This document shows, piece after piece, positions 33,312-44,158 of a stretch of DNA of 64,000 nucleotides. Where the stretch lies: positions 5,146,001-5,210,000 of the forward strand of contig OZ218951.1 in the NCBI GenBank assembly GCA_965112735.1. Reading direction: 5' to 3'. Source of the stretch: Phaeosaccion multiseriatum. Its lineage: Eukaryota > Ochrophyta, other classes. Both the position numbers and the translations under genes were made by a program. Below the pieces are notes generated by a model. That model saw only the letters and a list, made by a program, of their open reading frames with translations. It was not told where the DNA came from and did not search any database. Position 1 is the first letter of the stretch. Each line of letters starts with the position of its first letter.

Positions 33312-36300
33312 TCCTTCTCAACACAGGAACTTCCGCCCCGACCTTGCCCAGGACGTACCCGGTCCCGGCGCTTACGTCACCAACGCCCCTCAATCCGCCC
33401 CGGGGGGGTGCGTGATGAAGTCCGACGGCAAGTCCACACGCTTCAAGAATCACGTCAGAGACGGGCCTGGGCCGGGTGAGTACCATGTCAGTGATGTATA
33501 CATATTATACATATATTATATTATATGTATATATGTATCCAATGTTTAGTCCAGTGCAACACTTTTTTATTGCTGTCACCACGCTGTTCCTTTCATTCGA
33601 AGCGTCCTGCCCACTCACCCGCCCACTCACCCACCCACTCACTCACCCACTCACCCGCTTTTGCACGCACCCCACTGCCTGCCTCTCTGGACCCTCTTAC
33701 ACCCCCCCCCCCACGCACACACACACACACAACACCGACACATGTACAACCAACTTGTCTGCCTCTCACCCCCCTCCGCAGGCGCGTATTCCCTCCCCGG
33801 CACCCTCCGGCAAGGCGGTTCCGGGTATATGGGCACAAAGCCCAATGAGGAGGACTTTGAGAAAGATGAAACGCCAGGCCCAGGCCAGTACTGTGCGTCC
33901 ATGGAGGGAGGCAAGAAGGGGAAGGTACGGAGGATTTCAGCTCGCCATGGGAGGGGAGGGGAGGGGAGGGGAGGGGAGGGGAGGGGAGGGGAGGGGAGGG
34001 GAGGGGAGGGGAGGGGAGGGGAGGGGAGGAGGTAGGAGGGGAGGGGAGGAGGTAGGAGGTAGGAGGGGAGGGGAGGGGTGCGAGGGGGAGGGTAGGGGAG
34101 GAGAGAGAGGAACACCAATGAGCCCTAAGGGCAATGGTTGGACCACAGAATCGATCCATCCATCAATCTTTCGATCTATCGATCCATCTTCCTTTTGCTG
34201 TCGATCTTACGATGGACCCATCTGTCTACCCGTCTACCCATCCATCAATGCACGTAACCATCTATCCATCCATCCATCCATCATCAGGGCACGTTCGGTA
34301 GTGATGAGCGCTTCAAGCGCGGACACAAGCTCAACAGCAGGTATGCGTGTGTGTGTATGTGTGTGTGTGTGTGTGCGTGCGTGCATGTGTATTCGCGTGT
34401 ATGTGTGCGTGTACATGTGGGTGGGTGCGTGTGTGTTATGTGTATGTATGGGTGGGTGGGCCCCTACCACATGTGCTTCCCCTCCCCTCTCCCTCCTCTC
34501 TCCCTCTCCATGATGAGCAACTGAATCTGAATGAATACACAGTCGACCGACCTTGACCGACCTTCTTTGGCGTACTTGCTGTGCTCTGCTCTCTGTATCA
34601 CCAACTGCTGCGGCGTCTGCCCTTCCCTCGTCTTTTCTTGTCCTCCTCACATCTCCTGTTGCAGGACGCCCGGTCCCGGTCAGCACGATGTTGCTAAGGT
34701 GAGCAATTGGTGATACAGCGGCAAAGAACGAATGGCAATGGATGGTACTTGATGGCAGTGGATGGCAGTGGATGGCAGTGGCACTGGCAAGGGAGAGGTC
34801 TGTAGGGATTGTTCGTGTTCACCCCACCCCCAAGCAATACCGAAAGGGAGGGCTCTCGCGACGGACCGTTCCGCGGCCGTTCCATCTAGCGATGGTATCT
34901 ACTGATAGCCGAAGTTTCAGTTCAGACCGCCCCCCACCCCTCCTCGTCCATCTTCGCCCGCATTACTTGCTCGCCGGTCTTCCCATCTCCAACTCAACCT
35001 TCCTCTCTCTCGCCTCTCTCCTCTTTTCCTCTCCCTCTCTCTCTCCTTCTCTTCTCCCCCTCACCCTCCCTCCTCCTCCTCCTCCTCCTCCTCCTCCTCC
35101 TCCTCCTCCTCCTCCTCCTCCTCCTCCTCCTCCTCCTCCTCCTCCTCCTCCTCCTCCTCCTCCTCCTCCTCCTCCTCCTCCTCCTCCTCCTCCTCCTCCT
35201 CCTCCTCCTCCTCCTCCTCCTCCTCCTCCTCCTCCTCCTCCTCCTCCTCCTCCTCCTCCTCCTCCTCCTCCTCCTCCTCCTCCTCCTCCTCCTCCTCCTC
35301 CTCCTCCTCCTCCTCCTCCTCCTCCTCCTCCTCCTCCTCCTCCTCCTCCTCCTCCTCCTCCTCCTCCTCCTCCTCCTCCTCCTCCTCCTCCTCCTCCTCC
35401 TCCTCCTCCTCCTCCTCCTCCTCCTCCTCCTCCTCCTCCTCCTCCTCCTCCTCCTCCTCCTCCTCCTCCTCCTCCTCCTCCTCCTCCTCCTCCTCCTCCT
35501 CCTCCTCCTCCTCCTCCTCCTCCTCCTCCTCCTCCTCCTCCTCCTCCTCCTCCTCCTCCTCCTCCTCCTCCTCCTCCTCCTCCTCCTCCTCCTCCTCCTC
35601 CTCCTCCTCCTCCTCCTCCTCCTCCTCCTCCTCCTCCTCCTCCTCCTCCTCCTCCTCCTCCTCCTCCTCCTCCTCCTCCTCCTCCTCCTCCTCCTCCTCC
35701 TCCTCCTCCTCCTCCTCCTCCTCCTCCTCCTCCTCCTCCTCCTCCTCCTCCTCCTCCTCCTCCTCCTTCTCCTCCTCCCCCTCTCCAGTCCTACAAATAC
35801 GCTGAGCCAGCAAGGGGTGTGTCCATGAAGGGCCGAGACTCCCTCGCTCGAGAACACGACAAGGGCACCATCGGCCCAGGCCCAGGCACTTACATGCAGA
35901 CCGACTTCCACCCCGGCAGGGGTAAGGGTGAGTGCAAGTGCAAATTAAAGCTCAAGTTCAAGTTCCAGACCTTTCGTAGTCTGCTCCCCCACATACCTTG
36001 CTTTGTTTTGCCTTTGCTTTTGTCTGTTCCGCTCTTTCCTGACTTATTGCCCTCCTCTCCTCTCCTCTCCTCTCCTACCTCCTACCTACTCGCTCGTTGC
36101 TCTACTCCCTACCTCTCCTCCTTCCCTCCTGTCTCAGGCACTTCCTTCCCGCATTCTAAGCGAATGCCAGACCGAAACGGTACGGAAATAGCCATCGATG
36201 ACCACATCATGCCGCTCGAGCTTCCTTCCCTTCTTTTCCCTTCCCATCCCCCGTCTGTCCTTCTCATAGCCGAGATTCGTAGCGCTTCCAGACTCATCCC

Positions 36301-36981
36301 TCTCTCTGGGTCGATCAACACACACAAACACACTCTCTCTGCCTCCCTCCCGCACTCCCTCAGTCCCTCAATCCCCCCCTCCCTTCCTTCCTTCCTTCTT
36401 TCCTTCCATCCATCCTTCCTTCCCTCCTTCTGCCCCTCAATTCCCTTCTTCCCCCTAACCCCCGCCCCTGCGTTCCTTCCTTCCTTCCTTCCTTCCTTCC
36501 TTCCTTCCTTCCTTCCTTCCTTCCTTCCTTCCTTCCTTCCTTCCTTCCTTCCTTCCTTCCCTTCTTCCCTCCCTCCCTCCCTCCCTCCCTCCCTCCCTCC
36601 CTCCCTCCCTCCCTCCCTCCCTCCCTCCCTCCCTCCCTCCCTCCCTCCCTCCCTCCCTCCCTCCCTCCCTCCCTCCCTTCCTTCCTTCCCTCCCTCCCTC
36701 CCTCCGTCCCTCCCTCCCTCCCTCTTTCCCTCCCTCCCTTCGCTCCCTCCCTCCCTCCAGACAAAGGCTTCATCCCCGGCCCCGGCGAGTACAATGTCAG
36801 CCCCGTCCGAGAGAGAGGTCACGGGGCCTCCCTCAAGGGCAAGTGGACCACCTCTGTCATGCCCCTCCCCAGCACCGACTCCATGTACTACCCCAAGAGA
36901 GGCTACAATGGCGATGCTGTGGTGCATGGCTGGGGACACTTCGGCATGCCAGATGGGCCGGAGCTGTGGAGAGGGGCGTGA
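30230..36981 (+). CDS. STPG (sperm-tail PG-rich repeat) protein, predicted axoneme-associated
   Basis: Twelve exons: 30230-30286, 30777-30898, 31278-31331, 31860-31919, 32352-32566, 33008-33065, 33327-33475, 33782-33924, 34288-34340, 34665-34698, 35789-35921, 36761-36981; 432 residues. The protein is a chain of STPG motifs: G-P-G-P-G-S-Y-R-I, G-P-G-P-G-A-Y-T-V-K, P-G-P-G-A-Y-T-I-N, G-P-A-H-Y-M-P, G-P-G-A-Y-S-D, V-P-G-P-G-A-Y-V-T, P-G-P-G-Q-Y-C, P-G-P-G-Q-H-D, G-P-G-P-G-T-Y-M and P-G-P-G-E-Y-N-V, separated by basic S-F-G/S-M-x-G-R segments. Such proteins are typical of cilia and flagella, often as microtubule inner proteins, so the host probably makes flagellated cells. Exon 31278-31331 is the least certain, as its acceptor lacks a strong pyrimidine tract next to it. 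Confidence 0.85.
31648..31850. repeat. (TCC)n tract in STPG intron
   Basis: About 200 bp of TCC with a CCGCCTCCTCCCC break near 31782, ending about 10 bp before the acceptor of exon 31860. It likely also acts as the polypyrimidine tract. Confidence 0.95.
33950..34080. repeat. (GGGGA)n tract in STPG intron
   Basis: Fifteen or more GGGGA pentamers after exon 33782-33924, degrading into GGAGGTAGGAGG phrases. A (CATC)n patch follows near 34140-34285. Confidence 0.9.
35071..35766. repeat. Perfect (TCC)n run of about 232 units
   Basis: About 696 bp without a visible interruption, filling most of the STPG intron 34699-35788. It gives artefact open frames in several phases (poly-Pro on +, poly-Glu or poly-Arg on -). 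As a perfect polypurine-polypyrimidine mirror repeat it can form triplex DNA. The true length in the genome may differ because assembly across it is hard. Confidence 0.97.
36464..36750. repeat. (CTTC)n followed by (CCCT)n in last STPG intron
   Basis: About 95 bp of CTTC then about 180 bp of CCCT, ending at the acceptor of exon 36761-36981. Confidence 0.95.
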
Positions 36982-37420
36982 GGAGGAGGAGGAGGAGGAG
37001 GAGGAGGAGGAGGAGGAGGAGGAATTTGTGGAGGGGGGTGGCAGTGGATGGAGGTGGGGGTGGTGGTGGATGGATGGTAGAGGATGGATGGTAGTGGGTG
37101 ATGGGGGGGGGGGGTTACTATATATAGATGAAGGACTCAAAATGGCGAATATGCAATACATACGTTCGATGCGATTCTCTGACAGTCAGTGGGCGCGCCA
37201 GCATCGGATGGATAGGATAATGAGGACTCGGAGTTCCTCCACGAGGATTAAGTAAGGGGCACAATGCATAATATTATCCTGTACGTAGTGCTGTGCTGGG
37301 CAGACCAAGCTGTAGTGGGTTTGGTTGGGGCCCGGGTACCCAATCAGCTCCTCTGCCTCAGTCAACCATTTGGCAGTCCGCTCTCTCTCTCCCTCTCTCC
37401 TTGAGGGCTCTGTCTATAGG

Positions 37421-37495
<75 letters not shown>

Positions 37496-37512
37496 AATGT
37501 CATCTCATCTGA
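36982..37512. other. Tail-to-tail spacer between STPG and Cys-rich genes
   Basis: No gene. Begins with a (GGA)n run just after the STPG stop (36981-37021), and includes a 68-bp perfect (CT)n at 37424-37491. Confidence 0.6.
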
Positions 37513-39935
37513 TCACGCGACACACCGCCCGCTCTCGCACTCAAGGTTGTAGTCACAGGAGCTTGCCCACCACCCCCCTTCACCTTCGCAACCCTCCCCC
37601 TCCTTCGCTCGAATGAAGGAGCACACTCCGCGACCTGTGCGGGCAGCCGGTGCATCAGTTGGTGATACAGCCGCAAGGGTCATCGACTCCTCGAAGGGCC
37701 GACCGGTGGTGGACAAGGTGGAGCAGTAGCCCCGCTCGCTCGTGAGAGGCGAGGAGCCACAGCAGCTGCTGAACAGCCACGACGAGCCCTCACAGGGCAC
37801 TCCTTCCTCTCGGCCGCACTCCTGACAAACATTGCTCCAGCAGACGAGACCCTGTGCACAGGAAGAGTCGTGGTGCAAACCCTCGCACGCATCGCCAACC
37901 CCCCCAGGGGTAAACTGACACACACGCACAGGAGTAGCCTCAGATCCAGATCCTCCGTCCTCTGCCCCCGCCTCAGCCTCAGTAGTGGGGCCAGCCGTCG
38001 GAGAAGGTCCCGCAGACCCATTGGGCGGCTGAGTCTCAGCCACACCCCCCGCACCAGCAAGCAAGGACAGCGAGGGCACGCCGCTGCGAGAGAAGAGAGA
38101 GGTGCAGTAGCCTCGCTCATTGTCCGCGTTTTTGTAACAGCAGTTGCTGTGTCTCCAGTCGGCTCCCTTGCAAACCTGTCCCTCGCGCGCACACGTCTGA
38201 CACACGTTCTCGAAGCAGCCCACTGGACCAACAATCCCACCACTGCTGTCGTTGTCGCTGTCGCTGCTGCTGCGGCTGTCGGCACAGGAAGAAGACTCCA
38301 TGTCTCCCTCGCAGAAAGCCCCGAGGCTTCCCCCAGCGGCCGAACACACGCCCGCTCGTGCACCCCCCGCTGACTTGTCTGACTCGGACTCATCATCGCT
38401 TCGGTGGCGGGACACACAGAATCCCACGGCCAGTGGCCCCGCGGTCACAGTCGGACTCGAACCTGCGGTGGATCCTCCTCCTTCACCTCCCTTTCCTCCT
38501 CCTCCCCCCCCCCCATCTCCTCCTCCTCCCCCGTCCTCCTCTTTCACGGACTCATCACCCGAAGGGGGCTCCTTCAAAGGCTCGCCTGAAGAGGAGAAAG
38601 AGGAGGAGGAATGGCTGCTGCAGCATGCTCCGCCTCCGAACCAGTCACTCGCGCACTCCTGTCCGTCGGGGATGCAGGCCTGGCAGCGGCGGTTGACGCA
38701 AAACAGCCCCGATGCACACGACGACTCGGAGCCCCTCCCCGCCGCCCTCTGGCTGCTGGCGGTGCTCGCCTCCTCACAGATATCTCCGACCCTCCCCCGA
38801 GACGACGCACAAACGCCCGGCTGGAAGACAGAGGCAGTGGTAGACCGCGCCTCAACGTCGGGGGGAAGGAGACAAAAGCCTTTGTCAGCGAGCCGACCAT
38901 CACTGCTCACTCCCTGACCGCCGCTGGCCACCGCCCCACCCTCCTCCACACTGAAACTGGCCTCGCCTCCTCCTCTTCCTCTGTCACCGCAACAAGCCCC
39001 TCCTTTATACCAGCGGCTCTCGCAGAGCGCTCCATCGGGGAGGCAGGCGCTGCAGCGGCGGCCGGGATAGTCGGTGGGCGGGGGGGTGGCTAAGCGGTCT
39101 TCTTCTCCTCGCCCCATTGCCGACTCCGCTTCCGTTTGGGCTTGATTACTGCTGGTAGCAGCACTGATGCAGTAGAGCCCCTCCTCGCACGATCCGAACT
39201 CGTCCACACCCTCACACAGATCTCCTACAGCCCCTCGGGACGACGCGCAAATGCCCGACGTAGATGTCTGCCCGCGGGGGTCACGCGGGGTGGCAGTGAG
39301 GCAGTAGCCCTGCCTGGCCCTGTTGCCATACCGAGTGGTGAGAGACGCGTCTGCACAGCAGCCGTTGCTGCCCTCCCACGCTCGACTCGTGCAGGAGTCT
39401 CCGTCCTTGATGCAGCCGCACAGCCCCCCGTTCACGCAGAAAAGCGTCTGTTCTTCCTGCCCTCCGGCTTGTTGGCACGTGTTGATACCGTAGATGAAGC
39501 CTTTGTCGTCCCCCCCACATGCCTCTCCTCTCCTCCCTGCTCGAGACGCGCACACCCCCTTGATGCAGAAGCCGCTCGTTGCCTCTCCTCCGAAGGGATG
39601 CCTGAGGCCCTCTTCGTGGCAGCAACCGCTCTCTCGATCGTCCCATTCGGTCTCGCAGGCCTCCCCTTCCGCGATACAAGGCACTTCTGGCCCTGGGGCT
39701 TCATCAACAGGAGGCGCGTCTGCTGTTGGCTCCAGCGTGCGGCTTGCATCTGTGAGGCCATTCGCCTCCTCAGACGTCTCAAGGTCAGGGCCAGCATCGG
39801 AGAGAAGGGCTCGCTCTGACTCGTTCATCTCGGAAGACCTGCGGACTGCTCCTGTCTGTAGAGGTGTAGGGGGCGTAGGGATCGGATCACAAGCAAGCAA
39901 GCAAGCAACACAGACGGGACGAGCGGTGAGGCCAT
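37513..39935 (-). CDS. Secreted-type cysteine-rich tandem-repeat protein, novel family
   Basis: Not recognised. One long frame runs from 39900 to the stop at 37513-37515 (795 codons). It has about seven repeats built as G-x-x-C-E...C..G-L-x-C...C-x-x-C-x-x-x-G-x-x-C-x-S-x-W-x-x-x-x-C-C...G-Y/F-C...V-C-x-x-x-x-G-x-x-G-D-x-C, joined by Ser/Gly/Glu linkers. Paired CC and G-x-C spacing recalls disulfide modules of the colipase/Dickkopf or knottin kind, so an extracellular or wall role is inferred. A signal-peptide-like start (M-A-S-P-L-V-P-S-V-L-L-A-C-L-L) begins at 39935 but lies in another frame; the two meet at four AAGC copies (39891-39906). Five copies would put them in one frame. Alternatively the frame starts at the internal Met near 39825, or a short intron (GTGATC to ctctacag) joins them. 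A copy of the dispersed motif codes V-S-P-T. Confidence 0.65.
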
Positions 39936-40145
39936 GCTGGAGGCGGCCGCGGTGTGGTCTTGTCTCCTTCTCTCATCGCCTTTCGGCTCACACCAACCTG
40001 GGCGAAAGTAGCACTCGAAGGCCCGGCCATGGATAGTAGCGGCAGCCCTAGCAGCAGTAGCCGCATCAGCACCAGTGGTCGTGGCATCCTCAAGCACAAT
40101 TTTCTGCCACAAAAACTCTGAAGCCATATTCCCCAGGGGGGTTCG

Positions 40146-42146
40146 ATGGCACTGAAGGGCTCTCTCGGACAGGACAAACGGCAATTCCTCGATATGTTTC
40201 CTCTTCGCCGCAATGCACCAGCTCCACCAACAACACCGACTCGACCTAGAGCGGGGGGGCTGATTGGAGCGAAGCGGCCAGGGACCTCCCCAAACCTTCG
40301 AAGCCCTACCACGCGAGGAGCGCCGCTCTCCCCTCGGCCTGCTTCGAGCAGCAGCAACGTCCTACCCTCGGCCTCGGTATCGCCAACGAAGGCCCAGCCT
40401 CCCCGCGAGCATGGCGTGTTCAAGCTGTGCCCTCTCTCCCCTCCGAGCCCGAGCCGCAGCAACGTGCTGCCCTCGGCCTCGGCCTCGGTCTCGCCAACGC
40501 TGCGCCACATCATCGCCAACGTGTCCCCGAGGAGGAACGGCACCGTTCCGCTGCTGAGCGACGCTCTGCCCTGCGCGACAACGACAATGACGAGGACGCT
40601 CATGAAGACGATGACGACAGGCGTGTTATTGCCCACTCTGCCCTGCACCATCGCCAGCAGCAACGCCTGGTCGTATAGTGGCGATCTGAGCAGCCCAAAG
40701 CCCTCGCCAAGCTGGGATGCAAGAGACTCAGGGAGGGGCCACAACCACGGCAATTTACTCATCGCCGACTCCGCGAGCACCATCGCCCGCCCCACTAGCA
40801 GCATCAGTGAGAAGCGCCCCCGCCTCGACACTAGTATGGTGGGCCTCCGCGTCGCCGTCATCGTAGGTGCGTTTGCCATGAACAATGTGCCGTTGGCCAG
40901 CCTTTTCTGTTCTATCGAGTACACCTGCCTGCCTTCGAGTGACCTTGGATGGTGCCCGAGGACTTCCTATGCACTCACACAGAGCGAAGAGAGACAGAGG
41001 AGGAGAGGACGGAGAAGAGAGAGGACAAAATAGAAGAGAGAGAGAGAGAGGAGAGCCAGAGAAAGAAAGATAGAAGGAGGGGCCAGAGATATAGAGCCCC
41101 CTGCGGAAGCAAGGCTACTGCCTTGCTTAATTCTCTCTGTTGCGCTCATGCTGCGCTGCCCACATGCTCCTCCCTTCTTTTCCTCTGCCTCCGTGCCTGC
41201 GTTGCCTGATCGCTCTACAGCCAAGACAATGCCCCCCTGCAGGGACCTTTGGGGTCTGTGCAGAGCGGTGGAGAAGGCCGCCCCGAGGGGCTTTACCTTC
41301 CACACCGGGGTGCCCGAGAAAGCGCGAGAGCGAATGATCATACATCTCACAGCGCTCATGAAGCAAAGACAGAGGGAAGGGGAAGGAGCTCATGCCACTA
41401 CTCGGACAAGTAGGACAAACAGGACGGGCAGGACGAGCAGGACGAGCAGGACGAGTAGGACGAGCAGGACGAGCAGGTCAAGCGCCGCCGCTGCTGCGGA
41501 TGGCCTTGAAGAGGGAAACGCGATGATGGTGGTGGTGATGACGCCCGAGCGCAAGAGGAAACGGAAGAGGGCGGGAGGGGAAGTCGATTCGGACGACGAC
41601 AGCTTCCCTTCGCCTTGCGCGAAGAAGAAGAAACGCTCGCCAATCTCGCGGGAGGGGGGCACCGCACACCACCAGCAGCACCACCAGCAGAGCCTACAGC
41701 AGGACCAGCAGCAACAGCCACATCAGCAGCAGGATGAGGTGGTGATACAGCAGCAGGACCAGTTGGTGATACAGCAGCAGGACCAGTTGGTGATGTCACA
41801 GCGTGGCACTGCCAAGAGCGCGAAGAAGAGGCGCCACTCTGAGCCTCTCATTCCTCTCACTCCTCTCACAACGACAACGACAACGACAACCCCAACGATG
41901 GCGACGCTTCCTCAGCCTCATCGGCGTCGTGTCATCACCACCACCGTCGTCCCCTCCTGCGCCAGCGCGTCCCCTCAGGCATGGCCCTTCCACGTGGAGG
42001 CGGGGCGCTTCCCACTGAGTCATCTTCGTCTCGGGGGGGCATACATGGGCGACGTGGGTGCGGGTGTGGGTGCGGGTGTGGGTGCTGGTGTGGGAGATGC
42101 TGGAGGAGGCTTCCCGGACTATTGGGAGATGTCAATGCCGCCGCAT

Positions 42147-42179
<33 letters not shown>

Positions 42180-44158
42180 GCCGGCGCCGATTCCGCCACT
42201 GAGGAGGCGGCAATGATCCGAGACCTGTTGCCGCTGCTGCCCCCCTCCCTGAAGGTGCTGCACTTCGGTAAGTAGGAAGGAGTGCGGGGGGGTAGGAGGC
42301 CGGGGGTGAACAGGCAGAGAGAGAGAGAGAGACTGAGAGAGCGAGACGAGAGAAAGAGCTACCTCTCTTCGGTCAGGCACCGAGCTCAACCCCCCCAGGG
42401 CGCGCGCTAGCTGAGAGGGAGAAGATTCCTGTCTATATCTGAAGGCCTGTCGAAGTGCTCTGCCTGGTCTCAGCCTTGAGCTCTCTTCTTTCCTTCTGTC
42501 CGTCTGTCCTTCCTTCTTGCCTTCCTTGTTTCCTTGCTTCCTTGCTAGCTTGCTTCCTTGCTTGCTTGCTTGCTTCCTTCCTTCCTTCCTTCCTTCTTTC
42601 CTTCTTTCCTTCCTTCCTTCCTTCCTTCCTTCCTTCCTTCCTTCCTTCCTTCCTTCTTTCCTTCCTTCCTTCCTTCCTTCCTTCCTTCCTTCCTTCTTTC
42701 CTTCCTTCCTGTCTACCTCCCTCCCTCCCTCCCTACCTTCATTACTCTCATATCTCTCGCGCCTGCTTACCCCCCCCCCACCTCCTCCCCACATGCACAC
42801 CCATCTCACCCACCGTGGCTTCGTACCCAGGCCATTACTTCAATGATCCGAAGCTCGCTCAGCACTTCCTGCCCTCGTGCTTGGAGGAGATCAGCTTCGG
42901 ATACAGTTTCAATCGCCCCCTTGTCCTGCCGTCATCCCTTCGGAAGGTCACTTTCGGTGCGTCCTGTGTGCGTGGGAGCGTGTGTGTGTATGTTTGTGTG
43001 TGTGTGTGTGTGCGTGCATGCATGCAACCCTGTTGCTTGCTTGCTTCTTGCTTCCGTTGAGGCTGGCCTGAGAGAATCACTGCCTGTGCTGCATGAATGG
43101 CCGCTGTCAACACAAATGTGCCTTCATCCTACTCTGTGTGCACGCCCTTTTCTTTCCCGCGTCGAGACCTATCTACACACTTGAAGAAGGACTGGCAGGT
43201 AGTGACTCCGTCCTGACAGAAGACCTCCTCTCGACTCCTCCCCTCTCTCCCCCCCACACTCCCGACCGCACCGCGCCCCAAAGGCTGGAGCTTCGATCAG
43301 CAGGTCCGTCTCCCAGAGGGACTCAGGGAGGCATCGTTTTCCGTCTGTTACAATCAACCCTTACGGCACCTGCCCTCGACCCTTCGAAAGCTGAGCCTGG
43401 GCTTCCTCTTCGATCAGAAGAGCTTGCGCCTCAACGAGGGGTTGAGAGAGGTTCACTTCGGAGCCTCGTTCGGCCGACCCATCTCCTTTCCTTCGTCGCT
43501 GCGGAAGCTCACACTGGGTGGGTCGTTCAATGAGCCTGGCCTCATACTACCCGAAGGGCTCCAGGAGCTGTCCCTTGGTGCATCCTACAACCAGAAGGAC
43601 TTAGTCCTCCCCTCGTCGCTTCGTCGCGTGCACTTCGGGGCATCCTTCAACTTCAGCGTGGCCTTACCTGACGGCCTTGAAGAGGCAATCTTCGGCGAGT
43701 GTTTCGAACAACCAATTGCCGCCTTGCCTGCGGGGCTGAAGCAGGTGTGCTTTCACAACGCCTTCAGTCAGCGTCTGCCGAGCCCCTTACCGCGCGGCCT
43801 GCGCAAGATTTGGCTAGGGCGCCGCTACTCTCACCCTGTGGAGCTCCCCATCAGCATTCGGCGCGTCTTTTCCTTCCATCCGGAGTGCCTCCGCCTACCC
43901 CGAGGGTTGGTCAAAGTGCGAGAAGAGTGCATTGACTTTCACTACCCCTCCCAACAGAGCCTTCTGTCACCATGGCAGCCCTTTGCGGACAGCGATGGAG
44001 GCGGACTGGGGGCAGGGGGAGGAGGAAGAAGAGAAGCCACTCAGGTGCCATTCTCTGAGGAGCGCGAGTCCTTTCTTCCCTCCATAGCCGTGATTCGCTA
44101 CTTCGAAAGGACCGCGGAGGCGAGGGAAGAGTCCTTCGTGGACAGTTTGCTGGCGTAG
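40146..44158 (+). CDS. FNIP-repeat (leucine-rich-like) protein
   Basis: Exons 40146-40866 (tentative), 41221-42267, 42831-42956, 43284-44158; 922 residues, or 679 if translation starts at the ATG at 41229. Junctions between repeat exons are all phase 1, splitting a Gly codon. The C-terminal half has about eight units of 22-24 residues such as L-P-S-S-L-R-K-L-T-L-G-G-S-F-N-E-P and L-P-D-G-L-E-E-A-I-F-G-E-C-F, matching the FNIP pattern (F-N-x-P/I, L-P-x-x-L-x-x-L-x-F-G) known best from Dictyostelium and giant viruses. These form a curved binding scaffold; the ligand is unknown. The middle exon is low-complexity: R-T-S repeats, two basic clusters (K-R-K-R-A-G-G, K-K-K-K-R-S) and Gln runs, suggesting a nuclear site. 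The dispersed motif is used as coding Q-L-V-I-Q. Exon 1 is supported only by a good donor (GTGCGT) and phase. Confidence 0.72.
42480..42712. repeat. (CTTC)n tract in FNIP-gene intron
   Basis: About 230 bp of CTTC/CTTG units with scattered changes, between exons 41221-42267 and 42831-42956. It is read in three frames as F-L-P-S repeats, which are artefacts. Confidence 0.95.

Noticed and set aside
34742-37255. An 837-codon + frame and long minus-strand poly-Arg/poly-Glu frames
   Set aside because: They are translations of the (TCC)n, (CTTC)n and (CCCT)n tracts. Real STPG exons at 35789-35921 and 36761-36981 lie within but in spliced phases.
39887-40924. A 345-codon minus-strand frame opposite the FNIP first exon
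   Set aside because: The + frame has a good donor and joins in phase to the FNIP exons; the minus frame has no splice or domain support. Neither is proven.
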